Source: Solobacterium sp.
Lineage (GTDB): Bacteria; Bacillota_I; Bacilli_A; Erysipelotrichales; Erysipelotrichaceae
Length of the DNA stretch: 64,000 nucleotides
Direction: 5' to 3'
Assembly (NCBI GenBank): GCA_024693325.1
Contig: JAILLA010000101.1
Span: 1-64,000, forward strand
Below, piece by piece: positions 9,478 to 19,022 of this stretch. Made by a program: the position numbers and the translations under genes. The notes beneath the pieces were generated by a model. It was given only the letters and a program-made list of their open reading frames with translations, was not told where the DNA came from and made no database searches. Position 1 is the stretch's first letter; the number at the start of each line of letters is the position of its first letter.

Positions 9478-10779
9478 ATGAAACCATATATTGAGATGAC
9501 TTCTGAAGAACTTATAGAAGAACGTGCAAAACTGAAAGCACAGTATAAAAAGATACAGGCACAAGGCCTGACGCTGGATATGAGCCGCGGAAAGCCCTGC
9601 CAGGAACAGCTGGACCTTTCCATGGGAATGATGGATGTCCTGAATTCTGTGTCGGACCTGACATGTGAAGACGGTACGGACTGCCGAAATTACGGTTCCC
9701 TGACAGGAATTGAAGAAGCACGTGAACTTCTTGGGGATATGATGGAGAACAATCCGAAGGATATCATCATCTACGGAAACTCTTCGCTGAATGTCATGTT
9801 TGACACAGTCAGCAGATGCTGGACACATGGTGTTATGGGAAATACTCCCTGGTGCAAACAGCCGGAAGTCAAATTTCTCTGCCCGGTTCCCGGCTATGAC
9901 CGCCACTTCGCGATCACCGAGTACTTCGGCATCAAAATGATCCCGGTACCGATGACACCGACCGGGCCGGATATGGACATTGTGGAAAAACTTGTTGCGG
10001 AAGATGAGACGATCAAGGGCATCTGGTGTGTACCGAAGTATTCCAACCCGCAGGGTATCTCCTATGATGACGAAACAGTCCGCAGGTTTGCCAGACTGGA
10101 ACCGGCCGCGCCTGATTTCCGTATTTTCTGGGATAACGCCTACGGTATGCACCATCTGTATGATCATCATCAGGACTACCTGATCGAGATCCTGGCGGAA
10201 TGCAAACGCGCAGGAAATCCCGACCTTGTATACAAGTTCGCTTCCACCTCCAAGATCACTTTCCCGGGAAGCGGTATTGCGGCATTTGCGACAAGTCCGA
10301 ATAACATGGATGACTTCACATCCTATCTCCGTCATCAGACGATCGGCCATGATAAGGTCAACCAGCTCCGTCATGTCCGTTTCTTCGGAGATATTCACGG
10401 CATGGTAGAGCATATGCGCAAACATGCGGACATCATCCGTCCTAAGTTTGAAGCAGTGGAAAATATTCTCGAAAGAGATCTGGAAGGTCTGGGACTCGGC
10501 ACATGGACAAAACCGCTTGGCGGATACTTCATCATGTTTGACTCTTATCCGGGATGCGCAAAAGATATCGTGGCACGTGCGAAAAAAGCAGGCGTTGTCA
10601 TGACGCCGGCAGGCGCTACATGGCCTTACGGAAAGGATCCCAACGATTCCAACATCCGTATCGCGCCGACCTATCCTTCTATGGGTGAACTGGAGAATGC
10701 GATGAACATCTTCACATTGTGCGTCAGGATCTCGGCAGCGAAAAAGATCCTCCAGGAACGCGGAGATTACAACCGGTAA
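9478..10779 (+). CDS. Class I aminotransferase, aspartate aminotransferase-like
   Basis: The 433-residue PLP enzyme has a fold-type I layout. The Schiff-base lysine is K259 in STSKITFPGSG, and DNAYGMHHLYD upstream contains the Asp-x-Ala-Tyr motif that holds PLP. LDMSRGKPC near the N-terminus and SYDDETVRRFARL match the subgroup of bacterial aspartate aminotransferases related to alanine-glyoxylate aminotransferases (PF12897 type). The likely reaction is aspartate plus 2-oxoglutarate to oxaloacetate plus glutamate; other amino donors are possible. The gene has its own promoter and terminator. Confidence 0.85.
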   Translation: MKPYIEMTSEELIEERAKLKAQYKKIQAQGLTLDMSRGKPCQEQLDLSMGMMDVLNSVSDLTCEDGTDCRNYGSLTGIEEARELLGDMMENNPKDIIIYGNSSLNVMFDTVSRCWTHGVMGNTPWCKQPEVKFLCPVPGYDRHFAITEYFGIKMIPVPMTPTGPDMDIVEKLVAEDETIKGIWCVPKYSNPQGISYDDETVRRFARLEPAAPDFRIFWDNAYGMHHLYDHHQDYLIEILAECKRAGNPDLVYKFASTSKITFPGSGIAAFATSPNNMDDFTSYLRHQTIGHDKVNQLRHVRFFGDIHGMVEHMRKHADIIRPKFEAVENILERDLEGLGLGTWTKPLGGYFIMFDSYPGCAKDIVARAKKAGVVMTPAGATWPYGKDPNDSNIRIAPTYPSMGELENAMNIFTLCVRISAAKKILQERGDYNR

Positions 10780-10786
10780 TACCAAT

Positions 10787-10821
10787 AACGTTTATCTGTA
10801 TATGGCAGGTAAACGTTTTTT
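10787..10821 (+). terminator. Terminator after the aminotransferase
   Basis: AACGTTTA (10787-10794) pairs with TAAACGTT (10810-10817), followed by T6. Confidence 0.75.
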
Positions 10822-10846
10822 GATGTTCATCATGATACATTCCTCG

Positions 10847-10876
10847 TTGAATGTCAAATTATCGCTAATGTATAAT
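10847..10876 (+). promoter_or_regulatory. Promoter of the lipoprotein gene
   Basis: TTGAAT (10847-10852) and TATAAT (10871-10876) are 18 bases apart, 24 bases before the lipoprotein start codon. Confidence 0.6.
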
Positions 10877-10899
10877 CGGATTACACGGAGTGCTGTCAG

Positions 10900-12114
10900 A
10901 TGAATGTCAGAAAGAAACTGCTGCTGATATGTCTTTCGATCATGACTGTTTTCAGCATGTCCTGTTCTTCACCGGAACGGAAATATGACCGTTATCTTGA
11001 TCTCAAACCATATGAAACAGCATTGAAGGAACTGATCAAGATGAACAGGGAAGGCAGGAAGAACAACGATCCTGTCCTGAAGAAATATCCTTATTGCATA
11101 AAGGACGCCCTCTATGACGAAAGCCCGGTCACTTCCGACCGGGGCTATGCTGTTTACCATGCGTATTCGTTTTATGAAAGCGGACAGCTGAAAACAGATA
11201 TGCTTTATACAGAAAGCAGGTATCTGAAACGCCGACGGCTGGAATATGCGGCAGAGTATTACGAATCCGGAAACATCAAAACCTACAGTGTTTTCAGTAC
11301 CAGCAATGCTGAGATCAGGGAATACCGTGACAGAAAACACTATCTGGAAACGCCGGTCGATGTACAATACGCGATCAATATTTACCTTCGGCCGGATGAT
11401 CCGTTTGAAATTGAAAGACAGCTGCCTCCTGGTCACAACAGCATTCTCCGTACAACAGAGATCTGGGAAGGCGGGAAATATGTTACGGAATTCGATGAAA
11501 ACGGGCTTGTCGTTTCTTTCGAGGCGGAGTCCGCGTCTGCAATCGAACCGATCATGGAACAGGAACAGGACGGGGAGATCAGAACAGTCCGCTATGGGTA
11601 CAAACGTGAGTATTTATCCGGTGAGAAACGGATGCAGTTCCGTGAGCAGATCTCAAAGGACGGCAGGCTGCTCACACGTTCGGACCAGGAATATAAGACG
11701 ATGGATCCGCCCCATGTCATACATAGATATGACTATCAATATGACGATGACGGGAAACTCTGCGGGTATCGTTTTCTGATCGGTGAAGATGAAACCGGGC
11801 CTTATGAAACGGTTGAATTCCATGTCAATGACAGAGGACAGCTGCTGGATCATACCAGGGAAGATGCATTCGCAAGATCATTCTTTACAAATTTTTATTA
11901 CGATTCTGACGGTTGTCTGATCAGGGCGGAAGGTCACAGACATGCTGACTATGAACTGCTGTTTGAATATGATGAAGAACACAAACTGCTGAAAGCATAT
12001 GACAACGACGGGAAAGTGATCGAATTCTCATATGATGAAGAAGGAAGAAAGAAAACAAGATCATTTATCATTGATGGTACATGTTATTTGTTTGATGAAT
12101 ATATATACGAATGA
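10900..12114 (+). CDS. Lipoprotein with YD/MORN-like repeats
   Basis: The 404-residue protein starts with a lipoprotein signal peptide ending in the lipobox FSMSC, so it is probably anchored to the outer face of the membrane after Cys22. The rest contains repeated short units such as YAVYHAYSFYESGQLKTD, YAAEYYESGNIKTY, YDDDGKLCGYRF, YDSDGCLIRAEGH and YDEEGRKKTRSF. These resemble MORN_2 and RHS/YD-type beta-hairpin repeats, which usually act as binding surfaces or structural arrays. No catalytic motif was seen. The gene is monocistronic with its own promoter. Function is unknown. Confidence 0.75.
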   Translation: MNVRKKLLLICLSIMTVFSMSCSSPERKYDRYLDLKPYETALKELIKMNREGRKNNDPVLKKYPYCIKDALYDESPVTSDRGYAVYHAYSFYESGQLKTDMLYTESRYLKRRRLEYAAEYYESGNIKTYSVFSTSNAEIREYRDRKHYLETPVDVQYAINIYLRPDDPFEIERQLPPGHNSILRTTEIWEGGKYVTEFDENGLVVSFEAESASAIEPIMEQEQDGEIRTVRYGYKREYLSGEKRMQFREQISKDGRLLTRSDQEYKTMDPPHVIHRYDYQYDDDGKLCGYRFLIGEDETGPYETVEFHVNDRGQLLDHTREDAFARSFFTNFYYDSDGCLIRAEGHRHADYELLFEYDEEHKLLKAYDNDGKVIEFSYDEEGRKKTRSFIIDGTCYLFDEYIYE

Positions 12115-12183
12115 AAGGATCGATGAACAGATTTTTAACTTTTTAACATATAATACAAACATGGACACTTTGCATTATTTTGA

Positions 12184-12285
12184 ATGGTTCTGCTGGTCTC
12201 GGCGGGCATCTCAGGCTGGGGTTATCCGTTCAGGAATGAAGCACACAGCAATTATGATGTCATTGAACTGAGACCTGCCGAATAA
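12184..12285 (+). pseudogene. Possible remnant of a small gene (33 codons)
   Basis: In the 240-base gap after the lipoprotein, one frame reads as 33 codons with codon use like the neighbours and a protein-like C-terminus (GWGYPFRNEAHSNYDVIELRP). No ribosome binding site precedes ATG 12184, and a stop codon lies directly before it. It could be the 3' end of a decayed gene or a chance frame. Confidence 0.25.
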
Positions 12286-12299
12286 ATACTGCTTTGAAA

Positions 12300-12323
12300 G
12301 ATCCTGCAATTGCAGGGTCTTTT
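12300..12323. terminator. Terminator between convergent genes
   Basis: GATCCTGCAATTGCAGGGTC forms a nearly perfect hairpin (12300-12319) followed by TTTT on the plus strand and by TTTC on the minus strand. It separates the lipoprotein region from the convergent DUF1275 gene. Confidence 0.6.
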
Positions 12324-12356
12324 GGTGTCTGCAGAAACAAAAAAAACTGAACAGCG

Positions 12357-13034
12357 TCAGTTTCTTTCGTTCACGATAGCAGAAGCAGCCAACAGCATGA
12401 CACAGGTGACCCAGATGGTCTTCTCCCCGATGTACCTTGCAAGGATCGCCGCAAATACGGCGCCAAACAGGAATCCGAGGAGGATCATCGTATACTGTTT
12501 TGCCCGCTTCAGATTCTCGGGCCGTTTCAGCACCAGTCCCATGTAGTAATTTTCAGCACAGGAACGCATATTTCCGCTGGCAAAGACAGAGGAATATGTT
12601 GCCTTGTCATCCAGTTTCCGGAAACAGCAGTACTGCAGCGCTGCCGTAAAAGAGATCAATGAATTCGGCACCAGGTTGATCGTTGAATCAGGGATCAGAC
12701 CGACTACAAGCAGAAGAACTGTTTCCGCCCAGAGAATATAACGCTTCCACCGGACATCACGTATTTCATGGTCAGGCTCTTTCAGAATGACGTGGAAGAG
12801 GTGTTCTGCCGCAAAGATACCCAGCCAGAAACCGATGATCGGAACGATCGACTTGATGAACAGCGTTTTATCCAGGTTGACAACGCCAAGGCCAAGCTTG
12901 ATGAAGTTGCCTGTCTGCCCGTTGGCAAATACGCCGCCCCGTACAACATAGGAATATCCGTCCATCATTCCTCCGATGAAGATCATCAGAACACTGAAAT
13001 ATATGGTTTCAGCAATATTCTTCTTTGCAGTCAT
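12357..13034 (-). CDS. DUF1275 (YoaK-type) membrane protein
   Basis: The 225-residue protein has six or so hydrophobic spans and the family hallmarks: GGMMDGYSYVVRGGVFANGQTGNFIKLG near the N-terminus and the SVFASGNMR segment about residue 150. DUF1275 proteins are small integral membrane proteins without an established activity. A GGGGGG-rich ribosome binding site precedes the ATG. The promoter carries a perfect inverted repeat around its -35 element, which suggests a dedicated regulator. It is convergent with the lipoprotein gene. Confidence 0.85.
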   Translation of the reverse strand: MTAKKNIAETIYFSVLMIFIGGMMDGYSYVVRGGVFANGQTGNFIKLGLGVVNLDKTLFIKSIVPIIGFWLGIFAAEHLFHVILKEPDHEIRDVRWKRYILWAETVLLLVVGLIPDSTINLVPNSLISFTAALQYCCFRKLDDKATYSSVFASGNMRSCAENYYMGLVLKRPENLKRAKQYTMILLGFLFGAVFAAILARYIGEKTIWVTCVMLLAASAIVNERN

Positions 13035-13096
13035 AAGTAACCCCCCGCCGTTATTTACACTAGAGAGATCTCTATGTTTTTTACAGCCGCCACTAT

Positions 13097-13136
13097 TTTA
13101 TAACTTTACCGGATACAAACGTCAAGCAGTATCCGG
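13097..13136 (-). promoter_or_regulatory. Promoter and operator of the DUF1275 gene
   Basis: On the minus strand TTGACG (13120-13125) and TATAAA (13097-13102) are exactly 17 bases apart. A perfect 8-bp inverted repeat, CCGGATAC (13109-13116) and GTATCCGG (13129-13136), flanks and includes the -35 element with a 12-base gap. This spacing of about two helical turns between half-site centres suits a dimeric regulator. Confidence 0.65.
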
Positions 13137-13140
13137 AAAG

Positions 13141-13179
13141 AGAATAAAACGTACTGAAAATACTGTCTTTTCAGTACGT
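13141..13179 (-). terminator. Terminator of the decarboxylase gene
   Basis: ACGTACTGAAAA (13149-13160) and TTTTCAGTACGT (13168-13179) form a perfect 12-bp stem with a 7-base loop. On the minus strand it runs into TTTTATTCT, 10 bases after the decarboxylase stop codon. Confidence 0.85.
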
Positions 13180-13188
13180 GATGGAGTT

Positions 13189-14646
13189 TTATTGCTGGGG
13201 ATCGATGACTGTCACTGTTTCCATCGTATCATCGGAGAGTCCGTGTATATAACCGCCGGACGCCCTGACATGTTTCAGATGATCCAGTATTTCATCAGTG
13301 AATATCTCACCCGGTCTGATCACAGGGATCCCGGGAGGATACGGCGCGATCATCTCAGCGCTGACACATCCTTTTGCTTCGCTCCAGAGGATGATCTTTT
13401 TCTTTGCAAAGAAGGCTTCTCTGGGTGTCATAGCACAGACAGCCTGTCCGGGAAGTACGGTACTTTCCGCAAGGGGTCTTCCATCAGAATACTCTTCAGC
13501 GATATTACGCAGTGCGGAAACAAGCTTTTCAATATCGTCCCGGGTATTCGCATAAGTCACGATCGCGACGATGCTCCTGCTGTCAGCCATCTCGACTTCC
13601 ACATTGTATCTTTCAAGAAGAACCGCTTTGAGCCCGAACCCTGTTAAGCCAAGTCCGGAAGCACTGATGATGAGTCTTGTTTCATCGATCCGGAAGATGG
13701 CCGCATTTCCTTCAAGTTCTCTGTCGGCACATTGCAGTCCGGGTATGGAATTGATCATGTTCCTTGCCGAACATGCCAGCTCCAGTGCGTGTTCAGTCAT
13801 TTCAGCTCCATGTAGGGCAAGATCTCTTCTTGCTGTATCGAGGGATGACATCAGAATATAGGACGGACTGCTGCTCTGTACGATCTGCAGGCTGCTCCTG
13901 AGCATTTCGATATCAGCCAGACTGCCTTTCACATGCAGAAGGGAACTCTGCGTCAAAGCACCGGCAGTCTTGTGCAGGCTCTGTACACACATGTCAGCGC
14001 CGCATCTCAGCGCTCCTTCCGGAAGCTTTTCGGAAAAATAACAATGGGGTCCATGTGCTTCATCCACCAGCAGAAGTGCGCCATGTCTATGACATATTTC
14101 TGCCAGGCTGCGGATGTCCGAAACGATCCCGTAGTAGTCCGGGCTCGTGACGAGCATTGCCTTGCAGTCAGGATACTGCTGAAACAGCCGTTCCACTTCA
14201 ACAGGTGAGACGCCTCCGGAGATGCCCCAGTCATGAACAGCCCCGGGCATGATATATACAGGATCAGTGCCGCTCAGGATCAATGCATTGTATACGGATT
14301 TGTGACAGTTCCCGGCGATCATGATCTTTTCCCCGGGCTTTACCGCAGACAGGATCATCGCTTCATTCCCGCATGTGCTGCCGTTGACCAGAAAAAATGT
14401 ATGATCAGCTCCCCAGAGATCTGCCGCAAGTTCCTGTGCTTCTTTGATGGCACCGACAGGGCAGTGCAGATCATCCGTGATCAGTGTTTCCGTAAGATCA
14501 ATTTTAAAAATATTGTCACCCGCAAACGATCTGAACTGTGTATCTGCACCATTCTCATAACGATGTCCGGGCACGCAGAAATAAGCAGGTCTCAGATCTG
14601 CATATTTCATGACTGCTTCAAAGATAGGGGCTCTGTTCTGTTCCAT
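13189..14646 (-). CDS. Orn/Lys/Arg decarboxylase, short (Bacillus-type) form
   Basis: The protein of about 485 residues is a PLP-dependent, fold-type I basic amino acid decarboxylase. The PLP lysine is in QSLHKTAGALTQSS (about K226), preceded by VDEAHGPHCYF, where the Asp holds the PLP ring nitrogen. CVPGHRYENG and HCPVGAI near the N-terminus are family hallmarks. It is the short form without the N-terminal wing domain, as in Bacillus SpeA/YaaO. The substrate (arginine, lysine or ornithine) cannot be decided from sequence. ATG 14646 is chosen because GAGGA lies 8 bases upstream; an ATG at 14661 lies just after a TATACT promoter element. Confidence 0.88.
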   Translation of the reverse strand: MEQNRAPIFEAVMKYADLRPAYFCVPGHRYENGADTQFRSFAGDNIFKIDLTETLITDDLHCPVGAIKEAQELAADLWGADHTFFLVNGSTCGNEAMILSAVKPGEKIMIAGNCHKSVYNALILSGTDPVYIMPGAVHDWGISGGVSPVEVERLFQQYPDCKAMLVTSPDYYGIVSDIRSLAEICHRHGALLLVDEAHGPHCYFSEKLPEGALRCGADMCVQSLHKTAGALTQSSLLHVKGSLADIEMLRSSLQIVQSSSPSYILMSSLDTARRDLALHGAEMTEHALELACSARNMINSIPGLQCADRELEGNAAIFRIDETRLIISASGLGLTGFGLKAVLLERYNVEVEMADSRSIVAIVTYANTRDDIEKLVSALRNIAEEYSDGRPLAESTVLPGQAVCAMTPREAFFAKKKIILWSEAKGCVSAEMIAPYPPGIPVIRPGEIFTDEILDHLKHVRASGGYIHGLSDDTMETVTVIDPQQ

Positions 14647-14843
14647 TCTGCTGATCCTCATAAAGCCTTAACAGTATACCATGACAGACACGCTGACGTT
14701 CCGGAAGCGCAGCACATATGCTGAATTTTCTGACAACCATATCATATGTTCCGCACAGATATTTTTGAAACAAAGACAGGCATGACAGTTTGCGTTTTAT
14801 AACTTTGCGAATACAATTACGTAGTATAAAGGAGAAAAACAAT

Positions 14844-16304
14844 ATGCCATGCACAACAATTCTGGTAGGCAAAAAGGCCAGTTATGACGGATCGACAATG
14901 ATCGCAAGAACAGACGATGGTTTCTTTGATGTCAAAAAGACGGTCGTTGTAGAGCCGAAGGATCAGAAGAAAGAATACAAGAGCGTGATCGGTCACTGCA
15001 GGGTCACTCTGCCGGACCATCCGCTGCGCTACACTGCATGCCCGAGCGTAGACCCGAAAAAAGGAATCTGGGCAGCCAGCGGAATCAATGAAGCCAATGT
15101 CGGAATGACTGCTACCGAGACGATCACTTCCAACCCGAGAGTTCTCGGTGCGGATCCGATGGTTGTATACAAAGAAAAGACCCGTACCGCACCGGAGCAG
15201 ACCGGCGGGCTTGGTGAAGAGGATTTTGTGGTTCTCGTTCTTCCGTATATTCACTCCGCACGCGAAGGCGTGGAACGCCTCGGCGCTCTGCTGGAACAAT
15301 ACGGAACGTATGAATCCAACGGCATCGCGTTCAATGACGCGGATGAGATCTGGTGGCTTGAGACGATCGGCGGCCATCACTGGATGGCAAGAAGGGTAAA
15401 AGATGAAGAATATGTCATCATGCCCAACCGGCTGGGTATCGACTTCTTTGATTTCGAGGATGCCTATGGGGAAAAGAAGAACTTCATGTGCTCATCCGAT
15501 CTGAAAGAGTTCACAGAGAAGTATCACCTTGATCTCAACCTGGACGGAAACTTCAATCCCCGTTATGTTTATGGATCGCACAGCGATGCCGACCATGTAT
15601 ACAACAATCCGCGCGCATGGTATATCGGCCGTTACTTCAACCCGAATACATTCCGCTGGGATGGAGAGAATGCAGATTATACACCGGAGAATGATGATAT
15701 TCCCTGGTCAATGGTACCAGAGAAGAAGATCACGCCGGAAGACATGAAACATATCCTGTCGTCGTATTATCAGGGTACTCCGTACAACCCGTATCAGAAA
15801 GCAGATCTTCCGGAAAAAGGCATCTACCGCCCGATCGGCATCAGCCGTACCGGTGTGACCGTTCTCTGTCAGATCCGCGGCTATATGCCGAAGGAACTGC
15901 AGGCAGTGGAGTGGATCTCATACGGTGCCAATGCATTCAATGCAATGCTCGGTATCTATACGAATGTTGCGAAACTGCCGAAGTACATCAGTGATGTCAG
16001 TCTTGATGTATCAACAGAGAACTTTTACTGGGCAAGCAGGCTTGCCGGTGTGCTCGCAGATCCCCATTACGGCTATACGATCCAGGTGATCGAGCGCTAT
16101 CAGAACGCGGTTGCGTCCAATACCCATCGTCTGCTGAATGAATATGACGCAAAGGTGATGGAAAGCGGTGATCTGTCACTTCTTGAAGAGGCAAACAGGA
16201 AGATCTGTGATATGGCAAAAGAACAGAGCACCAAAACACTCAATCAGCTGATGCTCATTGCCAGCCAGCATATGAAGAATGGATTCTCCAGAGCTGATAA
16301 CTGA
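14844..16304 (+). CDS. pepD: C69-family dipeptidase
   Basis: The 486-residue protein is a cysteine dipeptidase of the N-terminal-nucleophile hydrolase fold. It begins MPCTTILVGKKASYDGSTMI; the Cys at position 3 is the expected nucleophile exposed after trimming, as in Lactobacillus PepD. NDADEIWWLETIGGHHW (about 168-184) and the FRWDGENADYTPENDDIPW segment are typical of the family. It releases amino acids from a broad range of dipeptides in the cytoplasm. The start has AGGAG 9 bases upstream; an earlier in-frame ATG at 14790 has no ribosome binding site and would bury the nucleophile. Monocistronic. Confidence 0.92.
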   Translation: MPCTTILVGKKASYDGSTMIARTDDGFFDVKKTVVVEPKDQKKEYKSVIGHCRVTLPDHPLRYTACPSVDPKKGIWAASGINEANVGMTATETITSNPRVLGADPMVVYKEKTRTAPEQTGGLGEEDFVVLVLPYIHSAREGVERLGALLEQYGTYESNGIAFNDADEIWWLETIGGHHWMARRVKDEEYVIMPNRLGIDFFDFEDAYGEKKNFMCSSDLKEFTEKYHLDLNLDGNFNPRYVYGSHSDADHVYNNPRAWYIGRYFNPNTFRWDGENADYTPENDDIPWSMVPEKKITPEDMKHILSSYYQGTPYNPYQKADLPEKGIYRPIGISRTGVTVLCQIRGYMPKELQAVEWISYGANAFNAMLGIYTNVAKLPKYISDVSLDVSTENFYWASRLAGVLADPHYGYTIQVIERYQNAVASNTHRLLNEYDAKVMESGDLSLLEEANRKICDMAKEQSTKTLNQLMLIASQHMKNGFSRADN

Positions 16305-16517
16305 TAACGGAAACAAAGGTGATCAGTATGATCCCGTCAATGCAGATAGTGCAAATAATTGAAGCACTGCCTGCGGAGGCGGGATTTTAAAATGGGAAGG
16401 ACAAAAACCATACTGATGGTATAAAAATAAATATTATTTCAGTATTGATAGTGTCTTCTGTCCGTATGCCATTCCAAATATAATGACAGTGGAAACAAAC
16501 AAAAGGAGACGCTGCAT

Positions 16518-17591
16518 ATGAAACTGATGCTTGCTGAAAATATACGTAAATTCCGGAAACAGCGGAAACTGACACAGGAGAAACTGGCTGAGGCACTGGG
16601 CGTGACTGTCGGGGCAGTGTATAAATGGGAATCGGGACTGTCACAGCCCGAACTGGATCTTGTAGTTGAACTGGCGGATTTCTTTGATACCTCCGTAGAC
16701 GTGCTGCTTGGATACAGAATGAAGGACAACAATCTGGATTCCGCTCTGGAGCGTATCATTGCGTACTGCAGGACTATGGATCCGGAAGCGCTGGCAGAGG
16801 CGGAAAAGACACTGGGGAGGTACCCTCACTCATTTAAAGCGGTATATGCCTGTGCGGAAGTTTATCTTGTCTTCGGTGCAGGCAGTCACGATGCCGGTCT
16901 GCTCAAAAGGGCACTGGAGCTGATGGAACGCTCAAAGGTACTGCTCCCGCAGAATGCTGATCCGCGCATCAGCGAGTCAACGATCAGCGGAGATATTTCG
17001 ATCGCTTATCTTCTGCTCGGAGAGACCGAAAAAGGCATAGAATTGCTGAAGCAGAATAATGCCGGCGGAATGTTCAGCGGAAATATCGGGGTCCTTCTGA
17101 CAGTATATAAAAATGATCCGGAACAGGCTGCGCCTTTCTTGTCAGAAGCACTGATGACCAGCATGTCCGGTCTGCTTACCGCGGTCTTCGGTTATGTGTT
17201 TCTGTTCCGGTCCGGGAAAGACTGGAAGCAGGCTATGAATATCCTGACCTGGGGACTGGATCTCCTGACCGGCCTGAAAACAGAAGACAGATCGGATGCG
17301 CTGGAAAAGACGCATGCGGAAATGCTTGTACTGCTCGCATATGTTCAGAGGAATCTCGGTAAACAGGCAGAAGCGTATGACACACTTAGACAGGCAAAGG
17401 CACTTGCTGTACATTTTGATTCCATGCCTGATTACACAGTGAAAACAATGCAGTTTATCGACCGCAGTGATCAGCCGGTAGTATTTGATATATTCGGCTC
17501 GACCGCTTCCGGAAGTATAGACCGCCTGATCAGTCTCCTGGATGATCAGAAACTGTCCGGACAATGGAAGGAGATGAAAGTACATGAGTGA
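16518..17591 (+). CDS. XRE-family regulator with TPR-like C-terminal domain
   Basis: The 357-residue protein has an N-terminal Cro/C1-type helix-turn-helix (residues about 5-65, TQEKLAEALGVTVGAVYKWE) and then about 280 residues of helical repeats that look like tetratricopeptide units. This is the layout of cytoplasmic sensor regulators that bind peptides or partner proteins. The ribosome binding site AGGAG is 9 bases before the ATG and TATAAT is at 16479-16484. Its end overlaps the MFS transporter gene by 8 bases, so it probably regulates, and is made together with, that exporter. Confidence 0.82.
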   Translation: MKLMLAENIRKFRKQRKLTQEKLAEALGVTVGAVYKWESGLSQPELDLVVELADFFDTSVDVLLGYRMKDNNLDSALERIIAYCRTMDPEALAEAEKTLGRYPHSFKAVYACAEVYLVFGAGSHDAGLLKRALELMERSKVLLPQNADPRISESTISGDISIAYLLLGETEKGIELLKQNNAGGMFSGNIGVLLTVYKNDPEQAAPFLSEALMTSMSGLLTAVFGYVFLFRSGKDWKQAMNILTWGLDLLTGLKTEDRSDALEKTHAEMLVLLAYVQRNLGKQAEAYDTLRQAKALAVHFDSMPDYTVKTMQFIDRSDQPVVFDIFGSTASGSIDRLISLLDDQKLSGQWKEMKVHE

Positions 17592-18885
17592 AACGATGCA
17601 TAAAGACAATGTCTTCCGGAACAGGAACTTCCGTCTTGTGTTCCTTGGGGCATTGGTATCCGAGCTTGGAGCAATCCTGTATAGTTTCGCTGTCAGCTTC
17701 TATATTCTGGATATCAGCCGCAGCAACGCTTTCCTGCAGGGGCTGTATCTGGCATTGTGCGGCATTGCAATGCTGGTGCTGACACCGGCAGGCGGGGTGC
17801 TGGGAGACCGCATGAGCAAAGCCAGGATCATGTATGTCTGTGATTATCTGAAGGGCAGTATGATCCTGCTGGCCGCTGGTCTGATGAAGCTGTTCCCGGG
17901 ACCGGCAGAGCAGCTTGTGATCCTCTTTGCACTGGGGATCCTGGGCAATATGGTCAGCGGTGTCTTCAATCCTGCGGCAGGAGCGCTCTTTCCGCATATC
18001 GTACGGGAGGATCAGCTTCAGCAGGCAAACTCATATTTCACAATGAAAAACGCACTTGAAAACATCTTCGGGATCATACTTGCCGGTATCCTGTACGCAG
18101 CCATGCCGGTCCGGGCGTTATTCGTTCTGGTAGGACTCTGCTATATCGCCTCCGGTATTTCGGAAATGCTGATACGTTATGAGTTCCGCCCGCCGGAGGA
18201 CCGTCTGACGCTGAAGCTTGCGGTATCCGACATGGCGGAGGGGATCAATTATCTCAGGACAAAGAAAGCGATCCTGACACTGCTGATCGCGACACTGTTC
18301 ATCAATTTCTTCTTTGCGCCTGTTACAGGAAACTTTCTCCCGTACTTCGTCAAAACGGATCTGTCAGGTTCTTCTCATTACCTTCTGGACAGCATCCTGA
18401 CACCGGAACAATGGTCGTCTGTGTTCTTCGCCTGCTTCGGAGTCAGTTCACTTGCGGGAGCGGCAGTCCTGAGCGGACGGGCTCAGAGCGATCGATGCGG
18501 CAGGAAAGTATCTCTGCTGCTGTGCGCAGTGGCAGCTGTTATGGTCTGCCTGACAGGCTGCTACCTGTTCTTTGCGGACCGCGGCACACAGATCAGTTAT
18601 TTCCTGATCGCATTCAGTCTGGGATTCTTCGCGATCGGTTTCCTGATCTCAAACATCAATATCCCCATCAGCACGGCAGTCATGCGCGTCGTGGACAGGG
18701 ATAAGCTGAGCAAGGTCAGCAGTATCACCAGCATCGGGTCCCAGGGGATGATCCCCATTGCCTCAATGCTGGCAGGCATTATACTGAAAGTGTTTGGCAG
18801 CACCGCGCTTCTTGTCTTCTGTACGCTGGGCTTTACAGTCACTGCAGTAGTGCTGCTGTTCAGTCCGCAGATCAAAGAACTGTAA
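17584..18885 (+). CDS. MFS transporter, macrolide-efflux-like
   Basis: The 433-residue membrane protein has twelve predicted hydrophobic spans and the MFS signature GGVLGDRMSKARIMYVCD between spans 2 and 3. The opening FRNRNFRLVFLGALVSELGAILYSFAVSFYIL resembles MFS_3/Mef-type drug exporters. It is translationally coupled to the XRE-TPR regulator. The cargo could be a drug, a peptide or a metabolite; resistance is not shown by the sequence. A terminator follows. Confidence 0.82.
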   Translation: MSETMHKDNVFRNRNFRLVFLGALVSELGAILYSFAVSFYILDISRSNAFLQGLYLALCGIAMLVLTPAGGVLGDRMSKARIMYVCDYLKGSMILLAAGLMKLFPGPAEQLVILFALGILGNMVSGVFNPAAGALFPHIVREDQLQQANSYFTMKNALENIFGIILAGILYAAMPVRALFVLVGLCYIASGISEMLIRYEFRPPEDRLTLKLAVSDMAEGINYLRTKKAILTLLIATLFINFFFAPVTGNFLPYFVKTDLSGSSHYLLDSILTPEQWSSVFFACFGVSSLAGAAVLSGRAQSDRCGRKVSLLLCAVAAVMVCLTGCYLFFADRGTQISYFLIAFSLGFFAIGFLISNINIPISTAVMRVVDRDKLSKVSSITSIGSQGMIPIASMLAGIILKVFGSTALLVFCTLGFTVTAVVLLFSPQIKEL

Positions 18886-18891
18886 AAAAAG

Positions 18892-18919
18892 AAAGCGTCA
18901 GTTTATGACTGGCGTTTTT
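18892..18919 (+). terminator. Terminator after the MFS gene
   Basis: AAAGCGTCAGT and ACTGGCGTTT form an 8-11 bp stem around a TTATG loop, followed by more T residues. Confidence 0.7.
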
Positions 18920-19022
18920 CTCCTGCAGGTATGTATTTCCGGCGGATATATGATATATTGCGTTTGCTGAAGAATGACTGATGTATGTATTTGTCAGCCA
19001 ATTGATCTGATATGGTGAAGAT

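Noticed and set aside
13064-13073. AGAGATCTCT palindrome upstream of DUF1275
   Set aside because: A 10-bp palindrome is short enough to occur by chance and is not placed at a core promoter element.
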